A DNA stretch of 64,000 nt from Oscillospiraceae bacterium (GTDB taxonomy: Bacteria > Bacillota > Clostridia > Oscillospirales > Ruminococcaceae), in the NCBI GenBank assembly GCA_009778065.1, contig WRKM01000019.1, forward strand, positions 1 through 64,000, written 5' to 3'. Both the position numbers and the translations under genes were made by a program. Below, in pieces: positions 20,200 through 30,582 of the stretch. A model generated the notes under the pieces. That model ran no database searches. It was given only the letters and a program-made list of their open reading frames with translations, and had not been told where the DNA came from. Numbering within the stretch: the first letter of the stretch is position 1; each line of letters opens with the position of its first letter.

Positions 20200-20505
20200 C
20201 TAATAATTAATTAATTCGATTTTAACCTTTGTGTAAGGTTGCCGATGACCTAATTTACGCTTTTGCCCCTTCTTGGGTTTGTAGGTAAATACGGTGATTT
20301 TCTTTGCCTTGCCTGATTTTACTATCGAGGCTTTGACAGACGCACCCTGTACATAAGGAGTCCCTACTACAAGCTCGTCATCCTTGCTGACAAGTACAAC
20401 CTTATCAAACAAGACCTCGCCCTCGGTGTCTAACTTCTCAATATAAAGTTCGTCACCCTCGTTAACGCGGTACTGCTTACCGCCTGTTTCAATAACTGCG
20501 TACAT
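20200..20505 (-). CDS. rplU: 50S ribosomal protein L21
   Basis: [49 protein letters not shown]. Confidence 0.97.
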   Translation of the reverse strand: MYAVIETGGKQYRVNEGDELYIEKLDTEGEVLFDKVVLVSKDDELVVGTPYVQGASVKASIVKSGKAKKITVFTYKPKKGQKRKLGHRQPYTKVKIELINY

Positions 20506-20524
20506 TAAAATTTCCTCTTTTTTC

Positions 20525-20605
20525 CGTGCCGAACGCTCAGTTTCGGCATAAGTCTCGCTGTAATTTAAGGCGGACGGCGTAGAGCCGTCTCTTAATAAGA
20601 GCCTT
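20525..20605 (-). promoter_or_regulatory. candidate L21 leader: three consecutive hairpins upstream of rplU
   Basis: GCCGAA...TTCGGC (20528-20547), GACGGC...GCCGTC (20573-20589), CTCTTaatAAGAG (20589-20601). Confidence 0.45.
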
Positions 20606-20647
20606 TTACACGCGGCTTAAACATTTTACCACAGATTTCATCTTTTG

Positions 20648-20845
20648 TCAACTGTTTTTATTTATAAAGTAAAAATAAACCCAAAATTGAAAGCCGCTCA
20701 TGACTCCTGCAAGCGCGGTTACGACAATTGTCCCTATACTCCAGAGATAATTTGTCGAAATATATACAATAAGTAAAATAGTTGTACCCGCCAAAAGCAC
20801 CCCGTTTGTCAAAAAACCGCGCCCTTTATTCGTATGCTTCTTCAT
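20648..20845 (-). CDS. hypothetical small membrane protein
   Basis: 65 aa, two TM stretches, ATGA overlap with folD. Confidence 0.6.
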   Translation of the reverse strand: MKKHTNKGRGFLTNGVLLAGTTILLIVYISTNYLWSIGTIVVTALAGVMSGFQFWVYFYFINKNS

Positions 20846-21681
20846 AACGACTGTAACCTTTTAGCCGTCAGCGTGTTTTTCATAAGCATTGCCCTTGTCA
20901 TAGGACCGACACCGCCCGGTACGGGCGTGATATAACTCGCAAGAGGCTCGGCATTTTCATAATCGACGTCGCCGTAAAGCTTATTTCCCTCTCCCCTGTT
21001 TATGCCCACATCAATTACAACCGCGCCCTTTTTCACATAATCGCCTGTTATGAACTTCGGTTTGCCTATTGCCGCAATTAAAATATCGGCACGGCGGCAG
21101 ACCTCTTTAAGATTTACGGTTCGGCTGTGACATATTGTCACTGTACCATGCTCATGAAGAAGAAGCATAGCCATAGGCTTCCCTACAATATTACTTCTGC
21201 CCACAACGACACACTCTTTACCCGAAACCGATAAACCCTCGCGTTTCAGCATTTCCATAACACCGGCGGGAGTACACGCCGCGAGGTGATATTCGCCGAG
21301 CATGACACGCCCTACGTTGTCGGCATGGAACGCATCCACGTCTTTTTTCGGATTTATACGGGCATTTGCGGTTGTAACGTCAATCTGACGGGGCAATGGT
21401 TGTTGAATCAGTATGCCGTTTACGTTTTCATCGGTATTGAGTTTGTCGATTAAAGCGAGAAGTTCATCGGTACTTGTACTTTCGGGCAGAATATGTTCAT
21501 ATGAATTAATTCCGCACTCGGCACAGTCTTTTTTCTTGTAATTAACATAGACATGGCTTGCGGGGTCGTCCCCCACCAAGACCACGGCAAGCCCGACCTT
21601 TAAGCTGTCGCGTTCAATTTCCGCTTTGATTTCGGCTTTTATAGTTTTACTAAGCGCGTTTCCGTCAATAATTTTAGCCAT
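20842..21681 (-). CDS. folD: bifunctional methylenetetrahydrofolate dehydrogenase/methenyltetrahydrofolate cyclohydrolase
   Basis: GILIQQPLPRQID, VVGRSNIVGKPMAMLLL, TPVPGGVGPMTRAML. Confidence 0.97.
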   Translation of the reverse strand: MAKIIDGNALSKTIKAEIKAEIERDSLKVGLAVVLVGDDPASHVYVNYKKKDCAECGINSYEHILPESTSTDELLALIDKLNTDENVNGILIQQPLPRQIDVTTANARINPKKDVDAFHADNVGRVMLGEYHLAACTPAGVMEMLKREGLSVSGKECVVVGRSNIVGKPMAMLLLHEHGTVTICHSRTVNLKEVCRRADILIAAIGKPKFITGDYVKKGAVVIDVGINRGEGNKLYGDVDYENAEPLASYITPVPGGVGPMTRAMLMKNTLTAKRLQSL

Positions 21682-21716
21682 ATTTTTAATATCGTCCTTT
21701 CCTCACAAGAGATTTT

Positions 21717-22397
21717 TTAAAGTATCGTTTTCCCCGATTCTGTAGATAAAATTTCCAAGTTATTAATATTCCCTTTCTGCTTTTTAAGAAAAAACACAAG
21801 CATAACCGTCGTCACCGCGAGGGCTAATACTACCTCGTATATATCACCCACGAAATAATGTTTAGAATAATACCCCGTCATATATCCGCCTTGTATAAAA
21901 TTTTCATTACCCATGCGAACGAAAATTCCGGAGGCTACAAAATAATAAATTATAAATAACATCGCCGCATACCATGTAAAAATCGCGCCGTAGCGGACGA
22001 ATTTAACTTTTCCGAACATCACGATTCTAATGAACGTAGCAGACAAAGCCCCCACAACAAGCCCCGTAATCGTCCACATGATTAAATCCATGGTCTCGAA
22101 AGAATGTTGTATAACCCGCGGGTCAAGCTCCATCATCACAAAAATCACAACATAGTATGTAATATTGGCTACAGTAATCGCCAAAAAGCCCGATATAAAA
22201 GCCTTAACCCACTTCTCGCGGTTTATATAGGCTAAAACAAGCGCGTACCATAAGTAGCCCAAATGATTTGCGAGAAGCCGTATCCCGCTCCAGTTCGCCG
22301 CGGGAGCAGGTATTTTTGAATAGATAACCGAAATGAACCCGAAAACGAGACCGACTATGAGGGGTAGGACTATATATTTTTTCATGTACACCTCCAT
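21717..22397 (-). CDS. hypothetical multi-pass membrane protein
   Basis: Several hydrophobic segments; RBS-like GGAGGTG upstream. Confidence 0.6.
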   Translation of the reverse strand: MEVYMKKYIVLPLIVGLVFGFISVIYSKIPAPAANWSGIRLLANHLGYLWYALVLAYINREKWVKAFISGFLAITVANITYYVVIFVMMELDPRVIQHSFETMDLIMWTITGLVVGALSATFIRIVMFGKVKFVRYGAIFTWYAAMLFIIYYFVASGIFVRMGNENFIQGGYMTGYYSKHYFVGDIYEVVLALAVTTVMLVFFLKKQKGNINNLEILSTESGKTIL

Positions 22398-22434
22398 TAA
22401 ATATTAATTATCCACTGTCAACTATCATTGTGCA

Positions 22435-23433
22435 TCATAAATCGCCGTTTGTCAAGTGTTCGTCCTCACCCAAAATACTCGGCGCGGTTTCTTCTTTTTT
22501 CAGGGCTTTTTTTGCCGCCTTTTTCTCTTTTTGGATTCGCATGTTTTCTTCATAAGAGCTTACCGCCCATATACTCTCCTCGGTGTTTTTAAAAAGCTTC
22601 TGCTCCTTCCCTGTGCGTATTTTCAGGCAAATGAATATTATTAGCGCGATGCCGGCAGAAACCGCCGCTAAAACCTGCGAAATCTTTAAATCCCCGAGCA
22701 TCAGGCTGTCAGTACGGAGTTGTTCATTGAACAACCGCCCCGTACCGTACCATGCGGCAAAAAGTAAAAAGAGTTCCCCGTCATAGGTACGGAATTTCTT
22801 TGAATAAAAATGCAGGAGAGTGAAACCGAGCAGACACCAAAGACTTTCATAAAGAAAGCAGGGATGAACTAAACCATCGCCGACCTCATACGCGATTCGG
22901 CTACCCGTCATACCCCACGGCAGGTCGCCCGCAGTAGCTGCACCATATGCTTCCTGATTAAAGAAGTTTCCCCATCTGCCTATCCCTATTCCGAGCAGAA
23001 AGGATATTCCCGCCATATCGAGTATGGGAAGCATTTTCACCTTTTTTAACTTCATGTAGACAAGCGAGAAAACCACCGCCCCTATTATTCCGCCGTAAAT
23101 AGCGAGACCACCGTCACGTATGCCCATTATTATGTCGGAGAAGCTATATTTAACTTGGTTTTCAGGGTTTAAATTATGAAATATGACATAATACAGCCGT
23201 GCGCCGATAAATCCGCCGATTAACCCCGCCGCCGCCACGTCGAAAACTTTATCGGAAATCATCCCGAACTGCTCCGAACGCACTAAAGCGTACATAAAAC
23301 TCAGTACAATCGCCGTTGAAACAACCACGCCGTACCAGTAAATATCTAATCCGAAGAAAGTAAACGCCGTCCGCCCTATTTCAAATTCTAAGTTTAAATT
23401 AGGAAAGCTGATAAAGCTGTTAATAAAAATCAC
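22435..23433 (-). CDS. lgt: prolipoprotein diacylglyceryl transferase
   Basis: GIGIGRWGNFFNQEAYG, GARLYYVIFHN, HPCFLYESLW. Confidence 0.95.
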   Translation of the reverse strand: MIFINSFISFPNLNLEFEIGRTAFTFFGLDIYWYGVVVSTAIVLSFMYALVRSEQFGMISDKVFDVAAAGLIGGFIGARLYYVIFHNLNPENQVKYSFSDIIMGIRDGGLAIYGGIIGAVVFSLVYMKLKKVKMLPILDMAGISFLLGIGIGRWGNFFNQEAYGAATAGDLPWGMTGSRIAYEVGDGLVHPCFLYESLWCLLGFTLLHFYSKKFRTYDGELFLLFAAWYGTGRLFNEQLRTDSLMLGDLKISQVLAAVSAGIALIIFICLKIRTGKEQKLFKNTEESIWAVSSYEENMRIQKEKKAAKKALKKEETAPSILGEDEHLTNGDL

Positions 23434-23453
23434 GCCTTTCTTTTAATGTCATT

Positions 23454-24725
23454 TTAAATTGGTTCAATTATCGAAATACACGAGTTCTCTTCATTAAATT
23501 CAGCGAGTGTGGAAATTATGTCCTGATATGATAAATTTGCGGTAATCTCAATAATATCAAACATGTTATTGCCGTGGAAATGCGCCTCCATCATATTTGT
23601 CGCCACTGCGCTTACTGAACCGAGCATAGAAATAAGCTCGCCGTAGGTCTTTTTTCTGACGTTTTCAAATTCTTTTTCCGAAAGATTCCCGCCTTTCGCC
23701 TGTAAAAGAGCTTTTTTTATTTCCTCGAAAACTTTACGCGGCTCGCTCGATTCCCCGTCCGCAGTCAATGTAAAGAATCCGCGTCCGTTTAAAACCCCCA
23801 CCGTAAAATTACTGTTAATCAAACCGTCGTTTAACAATTCATCGTAGAAAGCGGAAGTTTTACCGAGTATTGTTTCAAGTATAATATTATAAATAACATA
23901 TTTTCGGGTATTCTCCTCCCCCTCAAAAGCCGGAAGCTTGAAAAACACGTTAAATATGGGCATGGAGCAGGTTAACTTTTGTACTGTCTCGCTTTTTTTC
24001 ACTTCTTCGGGTTCGTCCGGAAAGACAGCTTCTAACCCGAGGTCGGGAGTCGGTTTTAGGAGGCGGTCACAAATTTCTAAGGTTTTTCGGACATCGAAGC
24101 TTCCCGCAATTGATAAAACCATGTTATTGAGGTTATAAAATGTTTTATAACAGCGATAAAGTAGTTCTTTATCTATTTTGGCTATACTTTCAGATGTTCC
24201 TGCAATGTCGATTCTGACAGGGTTTTTATGATAAAGTGTACGCAGACCGTTAAAAAATACCCGCCAACCCGGCTCATCCTCGTACATTTTTATTTCCTGA
24301 CCAATGATACCCTGCTCCTTGGCAACGCTCTCCTCGGTGAAATACGGCTCCTGAACAAAGTTTAAAAGAATCTCTAAGTTCTTCTCAAAATGCTGAGAGC
24401 ATGAAAACAAATAAGCCGTCTTATCGAAACTCGTGTAGGCATTTGCGTTAGCACCTGTTTTTGCGAATAGCTGAAATGCGTCACAGTCGTCGTTTTCAAA
24501 TAATTTATGCTCAAGATAATGCGCAATCCCTTCGGGAACACTTACGAACTCGGTATCCTCATCAGTCTTAAACGTAACGTCCACAGAGCCATATTTCGCC
24601 GCAAATAACGCATATGCACTTGTGAAGCCCTTCATGGGGTACAGGCAGATTGTCAGTCCGCTCGGGTGTTTTATTACCTGATACTCCTCACGGACGCGGT
24701 CACTTCTTATTATATTAGTATTCAT
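23454..24725 (-). CDS. M16 family metallopeptidase (active-type)
   Basis: Inverted zinc motif HYLEH (HxxEH) in EGIAHYLEHKLFEN. Confidence 0.9.
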   Translation of the reverse strand: MNTNIIRSDRVREEYQVIKHPSGLTICLYPMKGFTSAYALFAAKYGSVDVTFKTDEDTEFVSVPEGIAHYLEHKLFENDDCDAFQLFAKTGANANAYTSFDKTAYLFSCSQHFEKNLEILLNFVQEPYFTEESVAKEQGIIGQEIKMYEDEPGWRVFFNGLRTLYHKNPVRIDIAGTSESIAKIDKELLYRCYKTFYNLNNMVLSIAGSFDVRKTLEICDRLLKPTPDLGLEAVFPDEPEEVKKSETVQKLTCSMPIFNVFFKLPAFEGEENTRKYVIYNIILETILGKTSAFYDELLNDGLINSNFTVGVLNGRGFFTLTADGESSEPRKVFEEIKKALLQAKGGNLSEKEFENVRKKTYGELISMLGSVSAVATNMMEAHFHGNNMFDIIEITANLSYQDIISTLAEFNEENSCISIIEPI

Positions 24726-26038
24726 TCATTCTCCTCCTGTAGCGATATGTCATCTCCGACGCACTTTTCCTCGCCTGACAGAACATATATCGTGTCGAGC
24801 CTCATAGAATCTGCCGCTTCGATTATATCTCGGCTCGTTATACCCTCATAATTTTTTAGGAACTGTTCGGGGGATTTTATTTCCCCGGCATAGATTCGTG
24901 AAATATACCACCAAGTCAAAGAGCTTAAGCTGTCGTTTACGGTTTTAATATTATTCTGCTCAAAAAGCAGGGCAGAGTTTAATTCATCGGCGGTAATATC
25001 TCCCGTTTTAATAAGCTCAAGCTGTGATATAATCTCTTCTCTCGCCTTCTCGATATTTTCTTCCTCAACACCGCAAACAACGCTCATGACCCCTTTTTCT
25101 TTGCTTAACCGCGACCAGCAATAGTAGCATAGGGAGAGCCTTTCACGGACATTCAAAAATAATTTGGACGAGAGCGTCCCGCCGTAAAGATTAGACATGA
25201 GAGTAAGAGCGGCGCGGTTTTTACTGTCAGTCTTAAAACCGAGTACGACCTTGCTCTGATTCAAAACAGGGAGCTTCTCGATTTTTTCCGAAACAGTTTT
25301 TTTGAGCGGACTGTAAACGGATTCGCAAGGTAAGGTTTTTCTGCCGTCAAATTGCTCCGCGGGGAAATATTCTTTAGCGATTTTTAATGCGCTGTCAAAA
25401 TCGTTACAGCCTACGCAGATTATTTCAAAAACAGCATTTGAAAAAAGCTCAACAGCGGCTTTTAAAAGGCTTTCCGGTGTTATTTCACGGGTTTTTTCGA
25501 CTGTACCGAGCGGATTTATTGCCGCCGGCTCACCCTCGCATATAATCCGACGGGCTTGATTCGAGGCGTAAACGCGCTTATCGTTTATTTCGGCTTCGAT
25601 AGCCTCGATTTGCTCTCGCTTACAAAGCTCAACATTAGCATTATCGAAGGCGTTTCCATCGGCTACAGGCTGATTAAAAACGCAGTTAAACAGTGCGTAT
25701 GATGCTGCTTCAGTAATTTTTTCACCATGCAGGGCGTAACTGTCATCCATAAAATTCATGGATATACCTAAGAATTGCGTATCACCTATGCTCGCAACCT
25801 CAAAGTCGACCTTAGCGTTATATAACGAGGCTAAGTAGTTGTTAAAGTCCTTACTTTTAGGATATTCGGCGTTGGTTCTGTGAAAAAGCCGCGGGATAAG
25901 AGCGTACAGCGACGCTTTTTCTTTATCGAGAGGCACAAAAAAACCGAAAACAATCCTGTTAAATTTAAAACGAGGGTCGCTTATTCTGTTAAAATGTGTG
26001 CCTTCGGCTATTCTTTCGCGTTTTAGCGGGTTAGTCAT
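24722..26038 (-). CDS. M16 family peptidase-like partner (no HxxEH)
   Basis: M16-like fold signatures (NLYGGTLSSKLFLNVRERLSLCYY), ATGA overlap with the active M16 gene. Confidence 0.85.
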   Translation of the reverse strand: MTNPLKRERIAEGTHFNRISDPRFKFNRIVFGFFVPLDKEKASLYALIPRLFHRTNAEYPKSKDFNNYLASLYNAKVDFEVASIGDTQFLGISMNFMDDSYALHGEKITEAASYALFNCVFNQPVADGNAFDNANVELCKREQIEAIEAEINDKRVYASNQARRIICEGEPAAINPLGTVEKTREITPESLLKAAVELFSNAVFEIICVGCNDFDSALKIAKEYFPAEQFDGRKTLPCESVYSPLKKTVSEKIEKLPVLNQSKVVLGFKTDSKNRAALTLMSNLYGGTLSSKLFLNVRERLSLCYYCWSRLSKEKGVMSVVCGVEEENIEKAREEIISQLELIKTGDITADELNSALLFEQNNIKTVNDSLSSLTWWYISRIYAGEIKSPEQFLKNYEGITSRDIIEAADSMRLDTIYVLSGEEKCVGDDISLQEENE

Positions 26039-26114
26039 TTTCGTTTTTCCTTTCGCTTTAAGACGTTATAATTCTATTATAACATATTTTTCAAAAAAAA
26101 CAAACAAAAAAATT

Positions 26115-26134
26115 CCCCTTTTTTAAAAAAGGGG
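26115..26134 (-). terminator. palindromic terminator-like element
   Basis: CCCCTTTTTTAAAAAAGGGG followed on the minus strand by AATTTTTTTG. Confidence 0.6.
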
Positions 26135-26372
26135 CGGAAAGTAAGATAATGCATAATGTGTAGAACAAAAGAAAGGAGACAACTAAAACAAAACAAATTC
26201 ACCACAACAACCTTACAAAACAATTATTACTTGCATTCATTATACTGCTTTTATATATATGTGTCAATAGTTTTTATAAAAATTAAAAATGTTTGTAAAT
26301 TATGCACAAATAAATGAATGGGTTTTTCGGTAAAAAGACTAAACAAATTTAATTATTTAATCAAATACTAAA

Positions 26373-27122
26373 TTATGTCTTATTCATTTTCTTTATTGCT
26401 TCTATAATCTCCGAACACTGCGCTTTAGACAGGCGGTTCTTCGGCTCCATATCATTTATAAAATTAATTAATTCCGACCTGTCTGAAAACACATGGTTAT
26501 TTACGCCGAGGGTAAGTTTCAGTTTTACATACGGGTTTGAAAAAAATAATACATTTTCGACCCATACCTCCTGTCCGCTTTCGCGGAGAAGAGCTTTTAT
26601 GATTCCGCGCTGTCTGCGAAGCTGTATGAGCGGGTTCAGCATTTTCTTTTCGGCGTGTTTTCCCGTGCGGACTTCATGGAATTTTTTTCGCTGTATCCAG
26701 AAATTATCGCTTCTGTCGCCGTTTATTACCCCCGAATGATTTTTTACCTCAATTATAACCACGCCGCGGACTCCGACTAAAAGCATATCTATTTCAGAAC
26801 GGTTCTTCTTGAATTTTACGGGCAGATTAGTAAATATTGCGCTGTAACCCTCGAAACGCAAGCGTTTTATAATCTTGTACAGCTCGCGTTCGCCATTGTG
26901 TCCTGATAGTAAAATCCTGTAACGCCGCGACAGCACCGCATACGCAATCACCATACCTGTTGTCATTGCGGCGAAGCCCATAGCTTCCATATAATTTTCC
27001 GAGCCTATCCGCCAAAATAAAAAGCAAAGCGCGAAAACAGGCAGGACACAAAGAGCAATTCGCGCCGCCGAAATGACGATAAGCGTGCGGTAATACGGGT
27101 TTTTGTTTCTGTAAATCTGCAT
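26373..27122 (-). CDS. NERD (nuclease-related) domain membrane protein
   Basis: N-terminal TMs then RSEIDMLLVGVRGVVIIEVKNHSGVING. Confidence 0.85.
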   Translation of the reverse strand: MQIYRNKNPYYRTLIVISAARIALCVLPVFALCFLFWRIGSENYMEAMGFAAMTTGMVIAYAVLSRRYRILLSGHNGERELYKIIKRLRFEGYSAIFTNLPVKFKKNRSEIDMLLVGVRGVVIIEVKNHSGVINGDRSDNFWIQRKKFHEVRTGKHAEKKMLNPLIQLRRQRGIIKALLRESGQEVWVENVLFFSNPYVKLKLTLGVNNHVFSDRSELINFINDMEPKNRLSKAQCSEIIEAIKKMNKT

Positions 27123-27127
27123 GAATT

Positions 27128-28222
27128 TTACCTGTTAAAACGGAAAAGTACCACATCGCCGTCTTTTATTATATAGTCCCTGCCCTCAAGGCGGAGAAGC
27201 CCTTTTTCCTTTGCGGCGGCTGTACTCCCGTAAATATCAACGTCCTCAAATGCGATTACCTCTGCCTTTATAAAGCCTTTTTCAATGTCAGTGTGAATTT
27301 TACCCGCCGCTTGACGGGCTTTTGTACCTTGTCTTATTGTCCAGGCTCTTACCTCCTGCGGACCTGCGGTGAGAAATGAGATTAGCCCGAGCAGGGCATA
27401 GCCTTGTTTAATTATACGATTAAGCCCCGGCTCCGCCATGCCGAGTTCACTGAGGAAAGCCGCTCTGTCTTCCTCATCGAGCGTAGCAATATCAGCTTCA
27501 GTTTTTGCGCAAACAGGTAACACAGCACAGTTTTCACTTTCTGCGGCTTCTTTTACATATTTATAGTGAGTGTTATTTTCAAAGGCGTCCGGAAAATCGG
27601 ATTCGTTCATATTTGCGGCGTATATGACCGGTTTTGCCGACAGGAGCGGAACATCTTTGAGGATTCCTTGTTCGTACTCATCCGTTTCGTAACTGCGAGC
27701 GGTTTTTCCTTCGCTCATATAAGCGATTATTTTCTCTAAAAAATCGGCTTCCTTTTTAAACTCTCCGCCGCCTTTAAGCATTTTCTTTGTCCTTTCGAGT
27801 TTGCGTTCGAGTATTTCGAGGTCAGAAAAAACAAGCTCAAGATTAACGGTCTCTATATCGCGTTTCGCGCTGATACTTCCATCGGGGTGAACAACTGTTT
27901 CGTCCTCGAAACAACGGACGACGTGAATAATTGCGTCAACCTCACGTATAGAGGCAAGAAACCTGTTACCGAGTCCCTCTCCCTTTGAGGCGCCTTTCAC
28001 AAGACCCGCTATATCTGCGAACTCAAGCCATGCGGGGGTAAGCTTTTCGGGTTTGTAGATTTCGGCGAGCCTGAGAAGTCTTGAGTCGGGTACGCTAACC
28101 CGTCCTATGTTGGATTCTACCGTAGAAAACGGATAGTTGCTTGAATCCGCACCCGCGCCTGTCAGTGCGTTAAATAATGTACTTTTGCCCGTATTGGGCA
28201 GACCTACCATACCGAGCTTCAT
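27128..28222 (-). CDS. ychF: redox-regulated ATPase YchF (OLA1-like)
   Basis: [50 protein letters not shown]. Confidence 0.97.
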   Translation of the reverse strand: MKLGMVGLPNTGKSTLFNALTGAGADSSNYPFSTVESNIGRVSVPDSRLLRLAEIYKPEKLTPAWLEFADIAGLVKGASKGEGLGNRFLASIREVDAIIHVVRCFEDETVVHPDGSISAKRDIETVNLELVFSDLEILERKLERTKKMLKGGGEFKKEADFLEKIIAYMSEGKTARSYETDEYEQGILKDVPLLSAKPVIYAANMNESDFPDAFENNTHYKYVKEAAESENCAVLPVCAKTEADIATLDEEDRAAFLSELGMAEPGLNRIIKQGYALLGLISFLTAGPQEVRAWTIRQGTKARQAAGKIHTDIEKGFIKAEVIAFEDVDIYGSTAAAKEKGLLRLEGRDYIIKDGDVVLFRFNR

Positions 28223-28262
28223 TTTTTATGAACCGTCCTTTTTTTAATATTTTTACTTTTAT

Positions 28263-29147
28263 TTACTTTTTATTTGCTTTTTTTCTGATTTTCCCTTTTA
28301 TACGGGGCTTGGGCTTTAACAGGGTGCGTAATATTACGTTGACCTCTGCACCGAAAAACATTATATTCATACAGAAATAAAGCCATAGCATAAGTAAAAC
28401 TATAGCCGTCAAGCTACCGTACAGATATGAATAGTTGGCGAAATTGTTTATATAAAAAGAATATAATGCGGAAAAACCGAGCCAACCGAGCGTAGTTAAA
28501 ATCGCTCCGGGAAACTCCATAATCGAGCGGGTCTTACGCCCGGGAGCAAAAGAATACAACGCCCAGAAAAACAGAACTAAGAAGCAAAAGCCGAACAGCC
28601 AGCGCGCCCACGAGAAAAACGCGGTATTTCTTCCGAGTGCGGGTAGGGTCTCCACTAACCACCCTGCGATAACTCTGCCGAAAACAAGCACGACAAGGGT
28701 TATAATCAGCGTAATCATAAATCCGAGCATGTAAAGCATGGTGACGAAACGCACCCTGATGAGTCCGCGTTTATCTTTAACGCCGTAAATGGAGTTAAGC
28801 CCCTTTATAATTGCAAGAAGTGCGCGGGAAGCCGACCAAAGTGCGGCGACTGAGGCGGTAGATATGACCGCACCCGTGGTTTTTTGATGTATTTCGTTAA
28901 ATAGATTATCTACAAAGCCCGAAACCTGCGGAGAAAGGAAATCGAGTGAAAAGCCCTGAATCTGCTCCGCGGAAATAGGCAGATAGTTTAAAAGCGTCAA
29001 AAGTAACATCATAGTAGGCAGGGTCGCTATTATCACAAAAAACGCCGCCTCCGCCGAATGAGTCGGGACGTTATTTTTTATCATGCTGTTTTTAAGCAAT
29101 ACCGCAAAATTTTTTGAGAAAACTAATAATCTCGTTTTCTTTTTCAT
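28263..29147 (-). CDS. YihY/virulence factor BrkB family membrane protein
   Basis: SAEAAFFVIIATLPTMMLLL, GAILTTLGWLGFSALYSFYINNFANYSYLYGSLTAIVLLMLWLY. Confidence 0.9.
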   Translation of the reverse strand: MKKKTRLLVFSKNFAVLLKNSMIKNNVPTHSAEAAFFVIIATLPTMMLLLTLLNYLPISAEQIQGFSLDFLSPQVSGFVDNLFNEIHQKTTGAVISTASVAALWSASRALLAIIKGLNSIYGVKDKRGLIRVRFVTMLYMLGFMITLIITLVVLVFGRVIAGWLVETLPALGRNTAFFSWARWLFGFCFLVLFFWALYSFAPGRKTRSIMEFPGAILTTLGWLGFSALYSFYINNFANYSYLYGSLTAIVLLMLWLYFCMNIMFFGAEVNVILRTLLKPKPRIKGKIRKKANKK

Positions 29148-29226
29148 TAATACATCTCCGTTTTAAAAACAATGCCACTATATTTTACCAGTTATTTTAT
29201 GATTTGTCAAATAACATAATACTTAT

Positions 29227-29931
29227 ATGATACTCAAAATTTTATGGCTGTCCGGCTTTTCGCTCTCTGTTCTTTTTTTCATAGCCAAACTTATGGGCAA
29301 TAAGCAGATTTCACAGCTTAGTGTGTTTGATTATATTATCGGGATAACTATAGGAAATATTGCCGCGGAAATGGCGACCAGCATTACCGACAGTTGGATT
29401 GAACCTCTTACCGCTATGTTGGTATATGGGTTTGCGGGTTTTTTCATCTCGCTCATTACAATAAAATCGCCGAAGGCGCGAAAGTTTATACTCGGAAAGC
29501 CGCTCGTCATATATAAAAGCGGAAAGTTATATGAGAAAAATCTGCTTAAAGCCAAGCTCGATATTACCGAGTTTCAGATGCTTTGCCGTAACAGCGGTTA
29601 TTTTAACCTTGCCGATGTCGGGACAGCGGTGCTTGAGCATAACGGGCAATTATCCTTTATACCTGCGGCGGCGAGAAGACCCGCCACGCCCGAAGACCTG
29701 AGTTTGTTTCCGAAACAGGAGGAAATTACGGTGAATGTTGTACTTGACGGAAGAATCCTTGAAACTAACCTGAAACAGCTCGGTAAAAATAAAATTTGGC
29801 TGACAGATAAGCTCAATGCCCAAGGGTTCAGCGGCGCAGAAAACATTTCGTTAGCTACCTGCGACAGCGCGGGTGATGTGAGTGTTTATGTGAAAATACC
29901 GAAAAGTGAAACCAAAGATTTATTTGAGTAG
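29227..29931 (+). CDS. YetF-type DUF421 membrane protein
   Basis: MGNKQISQLSVFDYIIGITIGNIAAEMA. Confidence 0.88.
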   Translation: MILKILWLSGFSLSVLFFIAKLMGNKQISQLSVFDYIIGITIGNIAAEMATSITDSWIEPLTAMLVYGFAGFFISLITIKSPKARKFILGKPLVIYKSGKLYEKNLLKAKLDITEFQMLCRNSGYFNLADVGTAVLEHNGQLSFIPAAARRPATPEDLSLFPKQEEITVNVVLDGRILETNLKQLGKNKIWLTDKLNAQGFSGAENISLATCDSAGDVSVYVKIPKSETKDLFE

Positions 29932-29941
29932 ATTTTTTCTA

Positions 29942-29970
29942 TTGACAAAATTGATAAAACAGCGTAAAAT
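29942..29970 (+). promoter_or_regulatory. sigma-A-type promoter
   Basis: TTGACA - 17 nt - TAAAAT upstream of the 29995 start. Confidence 0.65.
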
Positions 29971-29994
29971 AAAAGAAAAAAAGGAATGTTTTTT

Positions 29995-30582
29995 ATGAAG
30001 TACGCTGTTGTTATTAATCGCGAATACGGTTCGGGCGGGCGGCTGATTGGTAAAGATGTGGCGAACAGGCTCGGTATTCAATTCTATGATAACGAGCTGA
30101 TAAGGCTCACAGCCGATGAAAGCGGATTCTCCGAGGAGTATGTCAGAGAGACAGCAGAGAAAAAAACCGTAAGCCTGCTGTATAGCCTTTATATGACGGG
30201 GCTTCCTGCCTCTGACCGGCTTTTTATAGCGCAGTCACAGGTTATACGCGAAGTCGCCGAAAAAGAATCCTGCGTAATCGTGGGAGGGTGTGCTGATTAT
30301 GTTTTAAAGAATATGGATAACCTTGTAAAGGTGTTTATCCACGCACCCTTTGAGGACAGAGTACGAAGGGTACAAAACGAATACAATGAAACCGTCCCCG
30401 ATAATAATTACAAAAATTATGTAACGCGCATGGATAAAAAACGCATTACATACTACAGATATTTTACACAAAATAAATGGGGACGTGCGGGCGATTATAA
30501 TATAACATTGGACAGCACGGGCGGAATCAACATCTGCACCGCTCTGATTGAGACCTATATCAGGAACTTTCTAAAATTCTGA
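29995..30582 (+). CDS. cytidylate kinase-like family protein
   Basis: VINREYGSGGRLIGKDVANRLGIQFYDNELI; ORF opens at 29986 but RBS AAGGA spacing favours ATG at 29995. Confidence 0.9.
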   Translation: MKYAVVINREYGSGGRLIGKDVANRLGIQFYDNELIRLTADESGFSEEYVRETAEKKTVSLLYSLYMTGLPASDRLFIAQSQVIREVAEKESCVIVGGCADYVLKNMDNLVKVFIHAPFEDRVRRVQNEYNETVPDNNYKNYVTRMDKKRITYYRYFTQNKWGRAGDYNITLDSTGGINICTALIETYIRNFLKF

